Source: Candidatus Dactylopiibacterium carminicum
GTDB taxonomy: Bacteria; Pseudomonadota; Gammaproteobacteria; Burkholderiales; Rhodocyclaceae
Assembly (NCBI RefSeq): GCF_014736495.1
Contig: NZ_MDUX01000025.1
Location: 1-49,780 of the forward strand
DNA length: 49,780 nt
Reading direction: 5' to 3'
In this document: in pieces, positions 1-9,296 of the stretch
Numbering within the stretch: position 1 is the stretch's first letter
Layout: every line of letters starts with the position of its first letter
Notes under the pieces: model-generated
Seen by the model: the letters and a program-made list of their open reading frames with translations, nothing else
Told to the model about the DNA's origin: nothing
Database searches by the model: none
Program-made: the position numbers and the translations under genes

Positions 1-14
1 TGAAAAACAGTATT

Positions 15-2414
15 TCATGAAGCTCGGGGCTGTCTAGGAAACCCGGGGCGATTCACATCCAGTTGCCCACTGCGTTCTGCCCCGAGTCGTGCAAATCCCA
101 ATACTGCATGCAAAGGGGTCTTAAGTTCATGAGACATCGCAGCTAGAAAATCGGTCTTGGCTGCGCTCATTCGCTCCGCCACTTCCTTTGCTGCCAACAG
201 GTCCTTCGTCCGCTCCTCCACTAGCTCACGCAGTTGATCCCGATGACGACGCAGCTCGGCCTCGGTATGCTTCTGCTCGCGCTGGTCCACCAGCAGCACC
301 CAGCACACAGGTGCTTCCCCTTCCTGGCGCACCATAACCGCACTGACGATGACTGGCAGCTCGGAGTCGTCCGCGCGGACCAGCATTTTTTCGCGGGGGG
401 TCAGCACATCGGTGTGCGCCAGTGCCTCGAACAGCTCGCGCACCATTGGAACAAACCGCTGCGGCAAACGCTCCCGATATCCCAGACCCGCCAATTCCAG
501 TGCATCCATGCCCAGCATGTCCAGAACACAGGGGTTGGTCTGCAATAGCTGCCTCTGATCGTCGAACAGCACGATGCCAATAGGAACGCTCTCTATCAAA
601 GCGTCGAGGCGAGAGAGCGTCTTGCGCAAGCTGCGCTCGGCGCGCCGCTGCTGAGTCAGATCCTGATTGATGCCAAGGATTACGCGCCGCCCTTCGGCGT
701 CACGCACGACCTTCTTATGCATCACGATGTCACGGGGCTCTCCCTGGTGATTGAGTACCACCATTTCTCGGGTCAGCACGCCGCCATCAGCCATCATGAC
801 TTCCTGGTCGAACGATTCGATCCGCGCAGCGATATCCGCCGAAACAAAGTCTTCGGCGTAAACCACCTCCGGATGCCCGGCCGCACGCTCGTAAAATTCA
901 TCGAACGCGGTATTGGTCATGATGTAGGCTAGTGTCTCGTTCTTCACGTAACTGGCAAAGGGCAAGGCGTCGAACACCGTCTGCAAGAACCCCCGCGTGA
1001 GCGTCTGTTTATCGAGTGCTTCCCGGGCTTCGACCTCTGCCCGTCGCAGATCGGTGATCTCGTAGTTGGCTCCGACGATGATGCCCCGCCCCTCTGCATC
1101 AAGGCAGCGGGTCTTGCTCACAGCCCAGTATCGAAGCGCTCCGGTCCGGTCATCGAAGGCCTGATCCTCCTTACGGATCGTCTGCCCTGCCAGAATCCTC
1201 CGGTCTTCCTCCTCGATCATTGAACCGACCCGGTCTCCAAAAAGCTCACACGAGGTCTGGCCTATCATGTCCTCGGCGCGCATACCCCATTGCTCTGCAA
1301 TGGCCTCATTGACCATCAGATAGCGACTGTCGGCATCCTTGACATAGATCGGATGCGGGATCGCGTGGATCAAGCGTTGGATGAACGCTTCGACTCGCAT
1401 CGACAGCTCCGCCATCCTCCTGGCATAGTCACGAACCTCGGACTGGTTTTCGTAGGTGGTTACCACCACGAACCGGCCTCGTTTGTCGGTGCAGCGGCTT
1501 TTGGTGATCCGCAGGAAGACTCTCCGCCCGGAGCGCCCGAGCTCGAACCAATCTTCCAACGTATGGACGCTACCAGTATCCAAGGTGAGGCGATCCAGCG
1601 CTTCCAGACGTTCAGCCATCCCGGCCCGGACAACCTGCCCCGGACGTCGGCTGATAGCGTCTGCCGGCTGCATCTCCATCAGATCGCAATAAGCACGGTT
1701 GGCCAATGTCAGACGACTGCCTTCATCCCGAACGGAAATCGGCAGGGGCAGCGTATCGATCACCCCTTCCATGAAGGTCTGATACAACGCACGCTCCCGA
1801 GCCGATTCAATTTCCTCGGTAACATCGGAAATCGCACCGGTCAGGTAGCGTCCATCCAGTGAAACGCTGGCACGTATGCGCAACCAGCACTTTGTCTGTC
1901 GGCGATGCACCGGAAACAGCTCGTCGAAACGCCCCCTTTCGTTCCAGGCGCCACGCATCGCAGTGATGAGACGATGCCGTTGGTCGCGCGTCAGACGCCG
2001 CATCAACACATGCGTACGGAAAGTGCTGGCAGCTTGCTCCGGCACCTGCTGGCCCAGCAGCTCGAAGCAACGATCCGCGCAAGAGAAGCGGCGTGTTCGG
2101 GCGTCGTATTCCCAAGCGCCGTCCTGTGTCGCTTCAAGGATTCTGCCTAGCCATGCCCGCTGCGCCCGCAAGAGGTCTACATGTTTCGTCTGTGCGCGGT
2201 GCTGAAGGAAAAACGCATTGGTCCCAAGAAGGAGAAGCAACGCCAACACGAACATGGCCAATACCGGCCAAACCCACCCGCTCCAGGAGATTGCATGCAA
2301 TCCATACCCCAACGCCCCTGCCAGCAAAAGCGCGACTCCCCCCAGAACAGGCAACCATCCCGATCTGAAGACAGACGAGCGGTTTGAAGCAATCTCGGGA
2401 AGTGAGGAGAACAT
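15..2414 (-). CDS. Membrane sensor histidine kinase with multiple PAS domains, missing its ATPase domain
   Basis: Probable sensor kinase of a two-component system. The 799-residue product begins with two hydrophobic segments (about 19-40 and 46-66) separated by a very short loop. About five PAS-type modules follow (roughly 85-205, 210-330, 345-465, 475-595, 605-715), then a coiled coil and a HisKA H-box, SHELKTPLH, with presumed phospho-acceptor His762. The frame stops 37 residues after this histidine, so there is no second dimerisation helix and no HATPase_c domain. The +1 frame is open from 52 to the window edge and reads IAPGFLDSPELHEILFF, which could be the lost second helix, suggesting a frameshift. 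A TATAAC hexamer (2447-2452) with a poor -35 lies upstream. The response regulator and cbiX precede it on the same strand. Family assignment is strong; whether the gene is intact is not known. Confidence 0.85.
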   Translation of the reverse strand: MFSSLPEIASNRSSVFRSGWLPVLGGVALLLAGALGYGLHAISWSGWVWPVLAMFVLALLLLLGTNAFFLQHRAQTKHVDLLRAQRAWLGRILEATQDGAWEYDARTRRFSCADRCFELLGQQVPEQAASTFRTHVLMRRLTRDQRHRLITAMRGAWNERGRFDELFPVHRRQTKCWLRIRASVSLDGRYLTGAISDVTEEIESARERALYQTFMEGVIDTLPLPISVRDEGSRLTLANRAYCDLMEMQPADAISRRPGQVVRAGMAERLEALDRLTLDTGSVHTLEDWFELGRSGRRVFLRITKSRCTDKRGRFVVVTTYENQSEVRDYARRMAELSMRVEAFIQRLIHAIPHPIYVKDADSRYLMVNEAIAEQWGMRAEDMIGQTSCELFGDRVGSMIEEEDRRILAGQTIRKEDQAFDDRTGALRYWAVSKTRCLDAEGRGIIVGANYEITDLRRAEVEAREALDKQTLTRGFLQTVFDALPFASYVKNETLAYIMTNTAFDEFYERAAGHPEVVYAEDFVSADIAARIESFDQEVMMADGGVLTREMVVLNHQGEPRDIVMHKKVVRDAEGRRVILGINQDLTQQRRAERSLRKTLSRLDALIESVPIGIVLFDDQRQLLQTNPCVLDMLGMDALELAGLGYRERLPQRFVPMVRELFEALAHTDVLTPREKMLVRADDSELPVIVSAVMVRQEGEAPVCWVLLVDQREQKHTEAELRRHRDQLRELVEERTKDLLAAKEVAERMSAAKTDFLAAMSHELKTPLHAVLGFARLGAERSGQLDVNRPGFPRQPRAS

Positions 2415-2511
2415 GAGGAGTGCCCGGCAGGGAAAGAGCGAGCTTGGTTATACGACAAGCACTGTTACCGCATAAGCTGCCCCCAAGGGACGGCGGCGCA
2501 CGGAGCCCGAT

Positions 2512-2880
2512 TCAGGCGCCGTCATGCGCACGAAGTGCAGCAGCTGCCAGTGCAGCTATCACTTCCGGGGCCTCTCCAAGAGCCGGATACAGATCAAGCG
2601 AAACTTGCGGATGGCGACTCTGGGCCTGGGCAAGGATTTCTGGCAGATCACGCTTGACGTGACCGCTCTGGGCAAGAAACACAGGCAATACCGAGATCCT
2701 GCTCGCCCCCCGTTCGACAGCCGTATCGATCGCCACTGGCAGCGTGGGCAGCATGAATTCGAGAAAGGCCAGATGGACCTCCGCGTCGGTCTGTCGCCCC
2801 ACGACCTCCTGAAGGCGCCGCAGTGGCGCAGCCCAATCCGGATCACGCGCGCCATGCGCAAGCAGGATCAGAGCATCCAT
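2512..2880 (-). CDS. cbiX: Small CbiX/SirB-type sirohydrochlorin chelatase
   Basis: Class II chelatase of the short CbiX type, which inserts cobalt or ferrous iron into sirohydrochlorin on the way to cobalamin or siroheme. The protein has 122 residues, the length of a single-domain CbiX(S). It starts with the family motif LLAHGARD, which places His9, and carries SGHVKRDLP, which places His74. These are the two histidines expected to hold the metal in this family. It lies 15 bp behind the response regulator and 97 bp ahead of the sensor kinase, so all three may share a transcript. No other tetrapyrrole gene is in the window, and metal preference cannot be read from the sequence. Confidence 0.88.
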   Translation of the reverse strand: MDALILLAHGARDPDWAAPLRRLQEVVGRQTDAEVHLAFLEFMLPTLPVAIDTAVERGASRISVLPVFLAQSGHVKRDLPEILAQAQSRHPQVSLDLYPALGEAPEVIAALAAAALRAHDGA

Positions 2881-2895
2881 AACCGCACCGCCGGG

Positions 2896-3516
2896 TTAGG
2901 CCTGCACCCGCCGAGCCAGCTGCATCAACCGTGCCTGGATATAGCCCTTGAGCTCACGGAAGGGTATCGGCTTGCCATACACAAGCACATCATCCGGCAA
3001 GCCGCCCTGTGCGGCGATATCTTCTCCGGTCAGGCCCGTCACCACGATGATGTCCATCTCTGCCAGTTGCGGATCCGCACGCAGGCGCCGGATTATGGCA
3101 AAACCATCGAGATCCGGCATGATCAAATCGGCCACGAGGAGATCCGGAGGATTACGGGCGATCTCCATCAGGCCTTCGAATCCGGAAGGCACGATCTTGA
3201 CCTTGATCGGCATTTCCCAGGTTGCGACAGTCTTTTCGTAGAGAGCCTGCATCAGGCGATCGTCCTCTGCGATCAACACGCGCAACATGGTTGGATTGGC
3301 TGCGGCGGGCAGAGGACGTTGACGCTTGCGCAGGAAAGACTCCACGGAAGTGATACGGATCCGACGATGTCCGCCAGCAGTCTTCCAGGCATCGAGCAAA
3401 CCATTCTCGACCATCTGTTGCACCGTTCCCAGAGATACGCCAAGCATCTGGGCGGCCTCGGTGGTGCTACAGAATTCCCGCTCAGGCTTGGCCTGGGCCT
3501 GTATCGCGTCCGACAT
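2896..3516 (-). CDS. Response regulator with N-terminal excisionase-type HTH and C-terminal receiver domain
   Basis: DNA-binding response regulator with reversed domain order. Residues about 15-65 form a MerR/excisionase-like winged helix (STTEAAQMLGVSLGTVQQ, then the wing GGHRRIR). Residues about 78-203 are a receiver domain with acidic pocket residues around 84-86, phospho-acceptor Asp130 (VADLIMPDLDG), Thr160 and Lys182 (YGKP). Most response regulators carry the receiver first. A GAGGA ribosome-binding site precedes the ATG. The natural partner is the PAS kinase two genes downstream on the same strand, though pairing is inferred from position only. Target genes are unknown. Confidence 0.9.
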   Translation of the reverse strand: MSDAIQAQAKPEREFCSTTEAAQMLGVSLGTVQQMVENGLLDAWKTAGGHRRIRITSVESFLRKRQRPLPAAANPTMLRVLIAEDDRLMQALYEKTVATWEMPIKVKIVPSGFEGLMEIARNPPDLLVADLIMPDLDGFAIIRRLRADPQLAEMDIIVVTGLTGEDIAAQGGLPDDVLVYGKPIPFRELKGYIQARLMQLARRVQA

Positions 3517-3542
3517 GCAAGATCCTCTTCATTGAATGCGCT

Positions 3543-3569
3543 CGTGGCAGTGAGTTCAACACTGCCACG
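3543..3569. repeat. Perfect inverted repeat between ssb and the response regulator gene
   Basis: CGTGGCAGTG and CACTGCCACG form a perfect 10-bp stem around a 7-base loop. It lies 41 bp behind the ssb stop and 26 bp ahead of the response regulator start. No T-run follows on either strand, so it is a poor intrinsic terminator. It could be an operator for the regulator itself or a Rho-assisted 3' end for ssb. Confidence 0.5.
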
Positions 3570-3610
3570 GATCCATCGATATTTATGCCCGTTAGATTGT
3601 AGCGCAGGCG

Positions 3611-4114
3611 TCAGAACGGAATGTCGTCGTCGAAGTCCCCAAAACTACTCGACGGGGCCTTGCTGGCGGGAGCAGACGGCGCACTTTGCGGTGCACGCGC
3701 CGGTTGCTGTTGACCATAGTCTGGGCGAGATTGGTCAAAATCATCCCCCCCACTACGCCCGCCGCCGTCACCAAGGCCATCACGGCCGCCCAGCATCTGC
3801 ATCTGATCGGCACGAATTTCGGTGGTGTACTGCTCGACGCCATCCTTGTTTGTCCATTTCCGCGTGCGAAGGCTGCCCTCCACGTAGATGGAGCGTCCCT
3901 TCTTCAGATACTGCCCGGCAATCTCGGCCAGACGCCCGTTGAACACCACCCGGTGCCATTCGGTCGCTTCCTTCTTTTCGCCGGAGTTGCGGTCCTTCCA
4001 GGTGTCGGTCGTAGCCAGAGAGACTGTGCAGAAAGCGTCTCCACTAGGGGCATAACGCACTTCCGGATCTCGGCCCAGATTGCCGACCAGGATCACTTTG
4101 TTAACAGACGCCAT
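3611..4114 (-). CDS. ssb: Single-stranded DNA-binding protein SSB
   Basis: Binds and protects single-stranded DNA in replication, recombination and repair, and recruits partners through its C-terminal tip. The start chosen is the ATG of [14 protein letters not shown], preceded by AGGAGA; an in-frame upstream extension has no family similarity. This gives 167 residues. The OB fold occupies about 1-110 ([39 protein letters not shown]). A low-complexity Gly/Gln/Ala/Pro linker follows, then the acidic partner-binding tip DFDDDIPF. It is divergent from uvrA across 222 bp, a neighbourhood common in proteobacteria. No E. coli-like SOS box was found in the shared gap. Confidence 0.98.
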   Translation of the reverse strand: MASVNKVILVGNLGRDPEVRYAPSGDAFCTVSLATTDTWKDRNSGEKKEATEWHRVVFNGRLAEIAGQYLKKGRSIYVEGSLRTRKWTNKDGVEQYTTEIRADQMQMLGGRDGLGDGGGRSGGDDFDQSRPDYGQQQPARAPQSAPSAPASKAPSSSFGDFDDDIPF

Positions 4115-4208
4115 GTAATTTCTCCTGAAAACGTGATTGCCAACGCTGAGCTTGCACGCAGACATCACCGACAATCGTGACATCGGTCAGCGTCGAACCC
4201 AAAAATAC

Positions 4209-4230
4209 TGGCCGCCCACTTTGGCGGCCA
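4209..4230 (-). terminator. Terminator-like hairpin upstream of ssb
   Basis: On the minus strand TGGCCGCC and GGCGGCCA form an 8-bp stem with a 6-base loop, followed by GTATTTTTGGG. This is an intrinsic-terminator shape reading toward ssb, 94 bp ahead of its start. There is no minus-strand gene upstream that needs ending, because uvrA is divergent. It may insulate ssb from antisense transcription, act as an ssb leader attenuator, or be a relic of a lost neighbour. Confidence 0.5.
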
Positions 4231-4278
4231 TACGTGGTGGGATGCTACCCGAAGCCGGCGCGCCGGGATACGGCAAGC

Positions 4279-4307
4279 TTGGCCTTGCCCCTCATGCTGG
4301 CTATATT
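4279..4307 (+). promoter_or_regulatory. Predicted sigma70 promoter of uvrA
   Basis: TTGGCC (4279-4284), a 17-bp spacer, then TATATT (4302-4307). The -10 hexamer is 30 bp upstream of the uvrA ATG. No LexA-type CTG-N10-CAG operator overlaps it, so SOS control of the E. coli kind is not supported. Confidence 0.55.
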
Positions 4308-4336
4308 GTCTGGTTTTCTCGCCAGCAGTACAGGCC

Positions 4337-7150
4337 ATGGACTGGATCCGTATCCGTGGGGCACGCACCCACAATCTCAAAAGCATCAATCTCGACATCC
4401 CGCGCAACCGGCTCACGGTCATTACCGGCCTGTCCGGCTCGGGCAAGAGTTCGCTGGCCTTCGATACCCTGTATGCAGAAGGGCAACGCCGCTACGTGGA
4501 GAGCCTGTCGGCCTACGCTCGTCAGTTCCTGCAGTTAATGGAAAAACCGGATGTGGATCTGATCGAAGGCTTGTCTCCTGCCATCTCGATTGAACAGAAA
4601 GCCCCCAGCCACAATCCACGCTCCACGGTTGGCACCATCACTGAAATACACGACTACTTGCGCCTGCTTTTTGCCCGCGCCGGCACGCCGCACTGCCCCG
4701 ATCATCAGCTTGCACTGGAAGCGCAAAGTGTTTCGCAGATGGTGGATCACGTGCTGGCCCTGCCGGAAGGCACCGCATTGATGATTGCGGCCCCCATGCC
4801 CCACAGGCATCGCGGACAGAATGCTAGTGAGATGGTCAGCGAATTGCGCGCTCAAGGTTTCGTGCGGCTGCGTGTCGCCGGAGAGACCTTCGAGATGGAC
4901 CAGTTGCCCGAAATTGCGGACGATGCGCGCATCGAACTGGTGGTTGACCGGGTTCGCATTCGCCCCGATACACGTCAGCGCCTGGCCGAGAGTTTCGAAA
5001 CAGCACTGGCGCACGGCGAAGGCCGTGCCTTGGCGATCGAAATGGAGTCTGGTCGCGAGTATCCATTTTCGGCTCTGTATGCGTGTCCATCCTGCGGTTT
5101 CGCCATACCGACGCTGGAACCACGGATGTTTTCCTTCAATAGCCCTTCCGGCGCCTGCCAGGCTTGTGACGGGCTGGGAACTCACGATTTCTTCGATCCC
5201 GCCCGGGTTGTCGCACATCCCGAGCTTTCCTTGGCCGGCGGAGCCATACGGGGCTGGGATCGGCGCAACCAGTTCTATTTTCAGATGCTGCAGAGCCTCG
5301 CCGCATTCTACGACTTCGATATAGAGGCCCCCTTTGGTGAGCTGCCGGAGGCTGTCCGTCATGTCGTACTGTACGGATCCGGCAGCCAGGCCGTCCCTTT
5401 TCGCTATCTCTCAGAATCCGGCCGGAGCGTCAGCAAATCCCATAGTTTCGAAGGCATCATCTCGAACTTCGAGCGACGCTACCGGGAGACCGACTCCACC
5501 GCGGTACGGGAGGAGCTCGGAAAATTGCGGGCTACACGCCCATGCCCTGAATGCCACGGCAGCCGTCTCCGGCGAGAAATCCGCCATGTACTCATCGGCA
5601 ACCGATCCTTGCCGGAAATCGGCGCTATGCCGATTGCCGCGTGCCACGACTTCTTCAAGCGGACTCAGCTGCCCGGCCACAAGGGGCAAATCGCCGACAG
5701 ACTGATGCATGAGATTTCCGCCCGCTTGCAGTTCCTGGTCGATGTCGGTCTTCACTATTTGAGCCTTAATCGTTCCGCTGACACACTCTCCGGCGGGGAA
5801 GCCCAGCGCATCCGCCTTGCTTCTCAGATAGGTTCAGGCCTCACCGGCGTCATGTATGTCTTGGATGAACCTTCTATTGGCCTCCATCAACGCGATAACG
5901 ATCGCCTGCTGGGAACACTGCAACGACTGCGTGATCTGGGTAACAGCGTGATCGTGGTGGAGCACGACGAAGACGCGATCCGACTGGCTGACCACGTCAT
6001 CGACATGGGGCCTGGTGCGGGAGAGCATGGTGGAGAAGTGATTGCCTTCGGCAGCCCGGCCGATATCGAAGCCAGCAAAACATCCGTTACAGGTGCATTT
6101 CTTTCGGGACGCTGCTGTATCGCCGTGCCACAACAACGCAGGGCGCCAGACCCTGAACGCATGCTCGAAATCAGAGGTGCGCGCGGCAACAATCTGAAGC
6201 AGCTGAACCTTCAGCTGCCTGTCGGATTGCTTACCTGCGTTACCGGCGTATCCGGCTCGGGCAAGTCCACCTTGATCAACGACACACTCTACGCAGTGGC
6301 TGCTCGTCATCTCAACGGAGCAGGCACTGATGCAGCTCCCTTTGACAGCTTCAGCGGTCTGGAGCATTTCGACAAGGTCATCAACGTCGATCAAGCACCG
6401 ATCGGGCGTACTCCTCGTTCCAATCCTGCAACCTACACCGGGCTGCTGACGCCAATTCGCGAGCTGTTTGCAGGCTTACCGGAAGCAAGGGCCAGAGGGT
6501 ACGGCGCCGGACGCTTCTCCTTCAACGTCAAGGGGGGGCGCTGTGAGGCATGCCAAGGGGACGGAATGCTACGCGTGGAAATGCATTTTCTGCCTGACGT
6601 CTTCGTACCCTGCGATGTTTGCCATGGCAAACGCTACAACCGGGAAACGCTCAAAATCCGCTACAAGGGCAAGAGCATCGCCGATATCTTCGATATGACC
6701 GTGGAAGAGGCGTCCCGATTTTTCGAAGCGGTCCCAAGCATTGCGCGCAAACTGGACACTTTGCTTAAGGTCGGTCTTGGCTACATCCGCCTCGGCCAGA
6801 GCGCCACAACCTTGTCGGGCGGCGAAGCACAGCGCGTCAAACTGGCGCTGGAATTATCGCGACGAGACACGGGAAGAACACTCTATATCCTTGACGAACC
6901 GACCACAGGGCTGCACTTCCACGACATAGAACTGCTGCTCCGTGTGCTGCAGCGCCTGCGCGAACATGGCAATACCATTGTGGTCATCGAGCACAACCTT
7001 GACGTGATCAAAACAGCTGACTGGCTGATTGACCTAGGGCCTGAAGGAGGCAATGGCGGCGGGCAGATTGTGGCAACGGGGAGTCCCGAGGCGGTAGCAG
7101 CCAATGCCACCAGCCACACGGGGCATTATTTGAAGCGACTGCTGAGCTGA
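4337..7150 (+). CDS. uvrA: UvrABC excinuclease subunit A
   Basis: Damage-recognition ATPase of nucleotide excision repair; a UvrA dimer loads UvrB at lesions. The 937 residues match the family length. First Walker A is GLSGSGKS at 31-38, in the usual [15 protein letters not shown] start context. The first zinc module has Cys250/253 and Cys274/277. A first signature [13 protein letters not shown] is present. The second Walker A is GVSGSGKS at 637-644. The canonical C-X2-C-X19-C-X2-C zinc finger is at 736, 739, 759 and 762, followed by the second LSGGEAQR signature and the Walker B box [10 protein letters not shown]. It is the only plus-strand gene in the left half and ends in a bidirectional terminator shared with rplQ. 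Confidence 0.99.
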   Translation: MDWIRIRGARTHNLKSINLDIPRNRLTVITGLSGSGKSSLAFDTLYAEGQRRYVESLSAYARQFLQLMEKPDVDLIEGLSPAISIEQKAPSHNPRSTVGTITEIHDYLRLLFARAGTPHCPDHQLALEAQSVSQMVDHVLALPEGTALMIAAPMPHRHRGQNASEMVSELRAQGFVRLRVAGETFEMDQLPEIADDARIELVVDRVRIRPDTRQRLAESFETALAHGEGRALAIEMESGREYPFSALYACPSCGFAIPTLEPRMFSFNSPSGACQACDGLGTHDFFDPARVVAHPELSLAGGAIRGWDRRNQFYFQMLQSLAAFYDFDIEAPFGELPEAVRHVVLYGSGSQAVPFRYLSESGRSVSKSHSFEGIISNFERRYRETDSTAVREELGKLRATRPCPECHGSRLRREIRHVLIGNRSLPEIGAMPIAACHDFFKRTQLPGHKGQIADRLMHEISARLQFLVDVGLHYLSLNRSADTLSGGEAQRIRLASQIGSGLTGVMYVLDEPSIGLHQRDNDRLLGTLQRLRDLGNSVIVVEHDEDAIRLADHVIDMGPGAGEHGGEVIAFGSPADIEASKTSVTGAFLSGRCCIAVPQQRRAPDPERMLEIRGARGNNLKQLNLQLPVGLLTCVTGVSGSGKSTLINDTLYAVAARHLNGAGTDAAPFDSFSGLEHFDKVINVDQAPIGRTPRSNPATYTGLLTPIRELFAGLPEARARGYGAGRFSFNVKGGRCEACQGDGMLRVEMHFLPDVFVPCDVCHGKRYNRETLKIRYKGKSIADIFDMTVEEASRFFEAVPSIARKLDTLLKVGLGYIRLGQSATTLSGGEAQRVKLALELSRRDTGRTLYILDEPTTGLHFHDIELLLRVLQRLREHGNTIVVIEHNLDVIKTADWLIDLGPEGGNGGGQIVATGSPEAVAANATSHTGHYLKRLLS

Positions 7151-7160
7151 AAACCTTTTA

Positions 7161-7204
7161 CGCAAAAGAACAAAGCCCGCTAATGCGGGCTTTGTTCTTT
7201 TGCG
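7161..7204. terminator. Perfect bidirectional terminator between uvrA and rplQ
   Basis: Two 20-base arms (7161-7180 and 7185-7204) are exact reverse complements around a TAAT loop. The outer part of each arm is A/T-rich (AAAAGAACAAAG and CTTTGTTCTTTT) and the inner six pairs are GC, so each strand presents a GC stem followed by a T-rich tract. It ends the convergent uvrA transcript and the alpha-operon transcript. Confidence 0.9.
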
Positions 7205-7221
7205 ATCAAGCCGAAAAACAC

Positions 7222-7608
7222 TTACTCGGCTTCGACCACTTCTGCGTCTGCAGGACGGTCCAGCAGCTCGACATAGGCCACTGGGGCATTGTCACCCACA
7301 CGGAAGCCGCACTTCAGGATACGCAGATAGCCTCCATTACGGGTGGCATAGCGCGGACCAAACTCCTTGAAAAGCTTGAGCACCATATCGCGGTCACGCA
7401 GACGGGAGAACGCCAGACGGTGATTCGCCACCGACGGATTCTTGCCGAGCGTAATCAGCGGCTCCACCACACGGCGCAATTCTTTGGCCTTGGGCAGGGT
7501 TGTCTTGATCACTTCGTGACGCAGCAGCGCGTTCGAGAGATTTTGCAGCAGCGCCTTGCGATGGGCGCTGGTGCGGTTGAGCTTGCGAAGGCCGTTACCG
7601 TGACGCAT
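7222..7608 (-). CDS. rplQ: 50S ribosomal protein L17
   Basis: Large-subunit protein lining the lower part of the peptide exit tunnel. The 128-residue product starts [17 protein letters not shown], the invariant family opening, and has the conserved basic block [24 protein letters not shown] followed by the usual C-terminal strands. It is the last gene of the alpha operon (rpsM-rpsK-rpsD-rpoA-rplQ), 24 bp behind rpoA, and ends 17 bp before the shared terminator. The short acidic C-terminal tail (DAEVVEAE) is common in proteobacterial L17. Nothing is unusual about it. Confidence 0.99.
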   Translation of the reverse strand: MRHGNGLRKLNRTSAHRKALLQNLSNALLRHEVIKTTLPKAKELRRVVEPLITLGKNPSVANHRLAFSRLRDRDMVLKLFKEFGPRYATRNGGYLRILKCGFRVGDNAPVAYVELLDRPADAEVVEAE

Positions 7609-7632
7609 TTCCAGATTCCTATTCTTGTGTGC

Positions 7633-8619
7633 TCAGCTGATCTTCTCGAGACCTGCCGGCGGCCAATTTTCCAGTTTCATGCCCAGCGTGAGGCCACGCG
7701 TAGCGAGCACGTCCTTGATTTCGTTGAGCGACTTGCGACCCAAGTTCGGCGTCTTTAGCAGCTCTGTCTCGGTGCGCTGGATCAGGTCACCGATGTAGTA
7801 GATGTTCTCGGCCTTCAGGCAGTTTGCCGAACGAACGGTCAACTCGAGATCATCCACCGGGCGCATCAGGATCGGATCAGTCGGCGGAGCCTTCTCTTCT
7901 TCCTTGGCAACCGGTGTACCTTCCAGATCAGCAAATACCGACAGCTGATCCATCAGCACACGCGCTGCATAGCGAATCGATTCTTCCGGCTCCACAGCAC
8001 CATTGGTTTCGATATCGATCACCAAACGATCAAGGTCGGTACGCTGTTCGACGCGGGCGCTTTCCACCTGATAGCTGACGCGGCGCACTGGGCTGAACGA
8101 AGCATCCAGCACCATACGGCCGATCACCTTATTGTCGCCATTCAACGGGCGGACATTGCCCGGCACATAGCCGCAACCCTGTTCCACCTTAATCTGCATG
8201 TCGATCTTGCCACCAGGGGCCAGATGCGCGATCACATGATCCGGATTGATGATTTCCACGTCATGGGAAACCTCGATATCTCCGGCCTTGACAACGCCTT
8301 CGCCCGACTTCGATAACCGCAGCAGCGCTTCGCTACGATTATGCAGCTTGAGCACCACGCCCTTGATGTTCAGCAGGATGTCAACCACATCCTCGCGCAC
8401 ACCTTCCAGCGTCGAATATTCGTGCAGCACGCCATCAATCGACACTTCCGTAGGCGCATAGCCAGGGAGCGACGACAGCAGGATACGGCGCAACGCGTTA
8501 CCCAGCGTATGTCCATAGCCACGCTCGAACGGTTCCATCACCACAACTGCGTGGACCGGCGAAATGCTCTGAACGTCAATGATGCGAGGTTTCAGGAGGC
8601 TGTTACTCTGCATGTCCAA
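7633..8619 (-). CDS. rpoA: RNA polymerase alpha subunit
   Basis: Scaffold for core RNA polymerase assembly and contact site for UP elements and activators. The protein has 328 residues. The N-terminal domain (about 1-235) carries the assembly motifs [17 protein letters not shown] and [17 protein letters not shown] charged Pro/Glu linker (about 236-248) follows. The C-terminal domain (about 250-320) holds [16 protein letters not shown] and [13 protein letters not shown], the helix-hairpin-helix DNA-contacting surface. Its place between rpsD and rplQ is the standard alpha-operon order. Confidence 0.99.
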   Translation of the reverse strand: MDMQSNSLLKPRIIDVQSISPVHAVVVMEPFERGYGHTLGNALRRILLSSLPGYAPTEVSIDGVLHEYSTLEGVREDVVDILLNIKGVVLKLHNRSEALLRLSKSGEGVVKAGDIEVSHDVEIINPDHVIAHLAPGGKIDMQIKVEQGCGYVPGNVRPLNGDNKVIGRMVLDASFSPVRRVSYQVESARVEQRTDLDRLVIDIETNGAVEPEESIRYAARVLMDQLSVFADLEGTPVAKEEEKAPPTDPILMRPVDDLELTVRSANCLKAENIYYIGDLIQRTETELLKTPNLGRKSLNEIKDVLATRGLTLGMKLENWPPAGLEKIS

Positions 8620-8651
8620 TCCTTGTCACGAGATGATCAGCTGTACTTGCA

Positions 8652-9281
8652 TTAACGCGAATACAGTTCAACAACCAGGCTCTCGTTGATCGTCGAGGGC
8701 AGTTCTGCGCGCTGAGGATAGGCCTTGAACACGCCCTTGGCGGCCTTGGCATCCACATCCAGCCATTCCGGGAATCCACGACCTGCTGCCGCTTCCAGTG
8801 CAGCCTTTGAACGCAGGTGGGCACGTGCTGCTTCAGTCAGCTGAACCACATCACCAGGACGCAGCGTGTAAGACGGAATATTCACACGTTGACCATTGAC
8901 CAGCACGCAATTGTGGCGAACAACTTGGCGTGCCTCAGCACGCGAGCCGCCAAACCCCATGCGATAAGCCACAGTATCCAGACGGCCTTCCAGCAGTTGC
9001 AGCAGGTTTTCACCTGTCTGCCCCTTGCGACGGTCAGCTTCCGCGTAAACGCGGCGGAACTGGCCTTCGAGCACGCCATAAATACGACGGATCTTCTGCT
9101 TTTCACGCAGTTGCTGACCATAGCCAGACAGACGCTGGCCGGATTTCTGTCCATGCTGACCAGGTGCGTACGAACGACGTTCGATTGCGCACTTGTCGGT
9201 GAAACACTTTTCGGCCTTCAGGAACAGCTTTTCGCCTTCGCGGCGGCACTGACGGCACTTCGGATCGAGATTGCGAGCCAC
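8652..9281 (-). CDS. rpsD: 30S ribosomal protein S4, zinc-binding (four-cysteine) form
   Basis: Primary 16S rRNA-binding protein that nucleates the 30S body; in E. coli it also represses the alpha operon by binding the rpsM leader. The 209-residue product has the S4 RNA-binding fold in its second half ([25 protein letters not shown]). The N terminus carries Cys9, Cys12, Cys26 and Cys31 in [13 protein letters not shown] and KCFTDKC, the zinc-binding arrangement also seen in Thermus S4, whereas E. coli S4 lacks it. This Cys4 N terminus is, to my recollection, typical of Rhodocyclales-like betaproteobacteria rather than Burkholderiales, and supports the taxonomic call. Confidence 0.98.
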   Translation of the reverse strand: MARNLDPKCRQCRREGEKLFLKAEKCFTDKCAIERRSYAPGQHGQKSGQRLSGYGQQLREKQKIRRIYGVLEGQFRRVYAEADRRKGQTGENLLQLLEGRLDTVAYRMGFGGSRAEARQVVRHNCVLVNGQRVNIPSYTLRPGDVVQLTEAARAHLRSKAALEAAAGRGFPEWLDVDAKAAKGVFKAYPQRAELPSTINESLVVELYSR

Positions 9282-9296
9282 TTTCTTGAACTCCTG

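Noticed and set aside
2415..2511. Cobalamin riboswitch linked to cbiX
   Set aside because: The gap is only 97 bp, lies downstream of cbiX, and has no B12-box-like conserved sequence.
2524..3942. A 472-codon plus-strand open frame over cbiX, the response regulator and ssb
   Set aside because: It spans three well-supported minus-strand genes and has no ribosome-binding site or family motif.
4115..4336. SOS (LexA) box in the ssb-uvrA gap
   Set aside because: No CTG-N10-CAG type palindrome was found; the hairpins there have other sequences.
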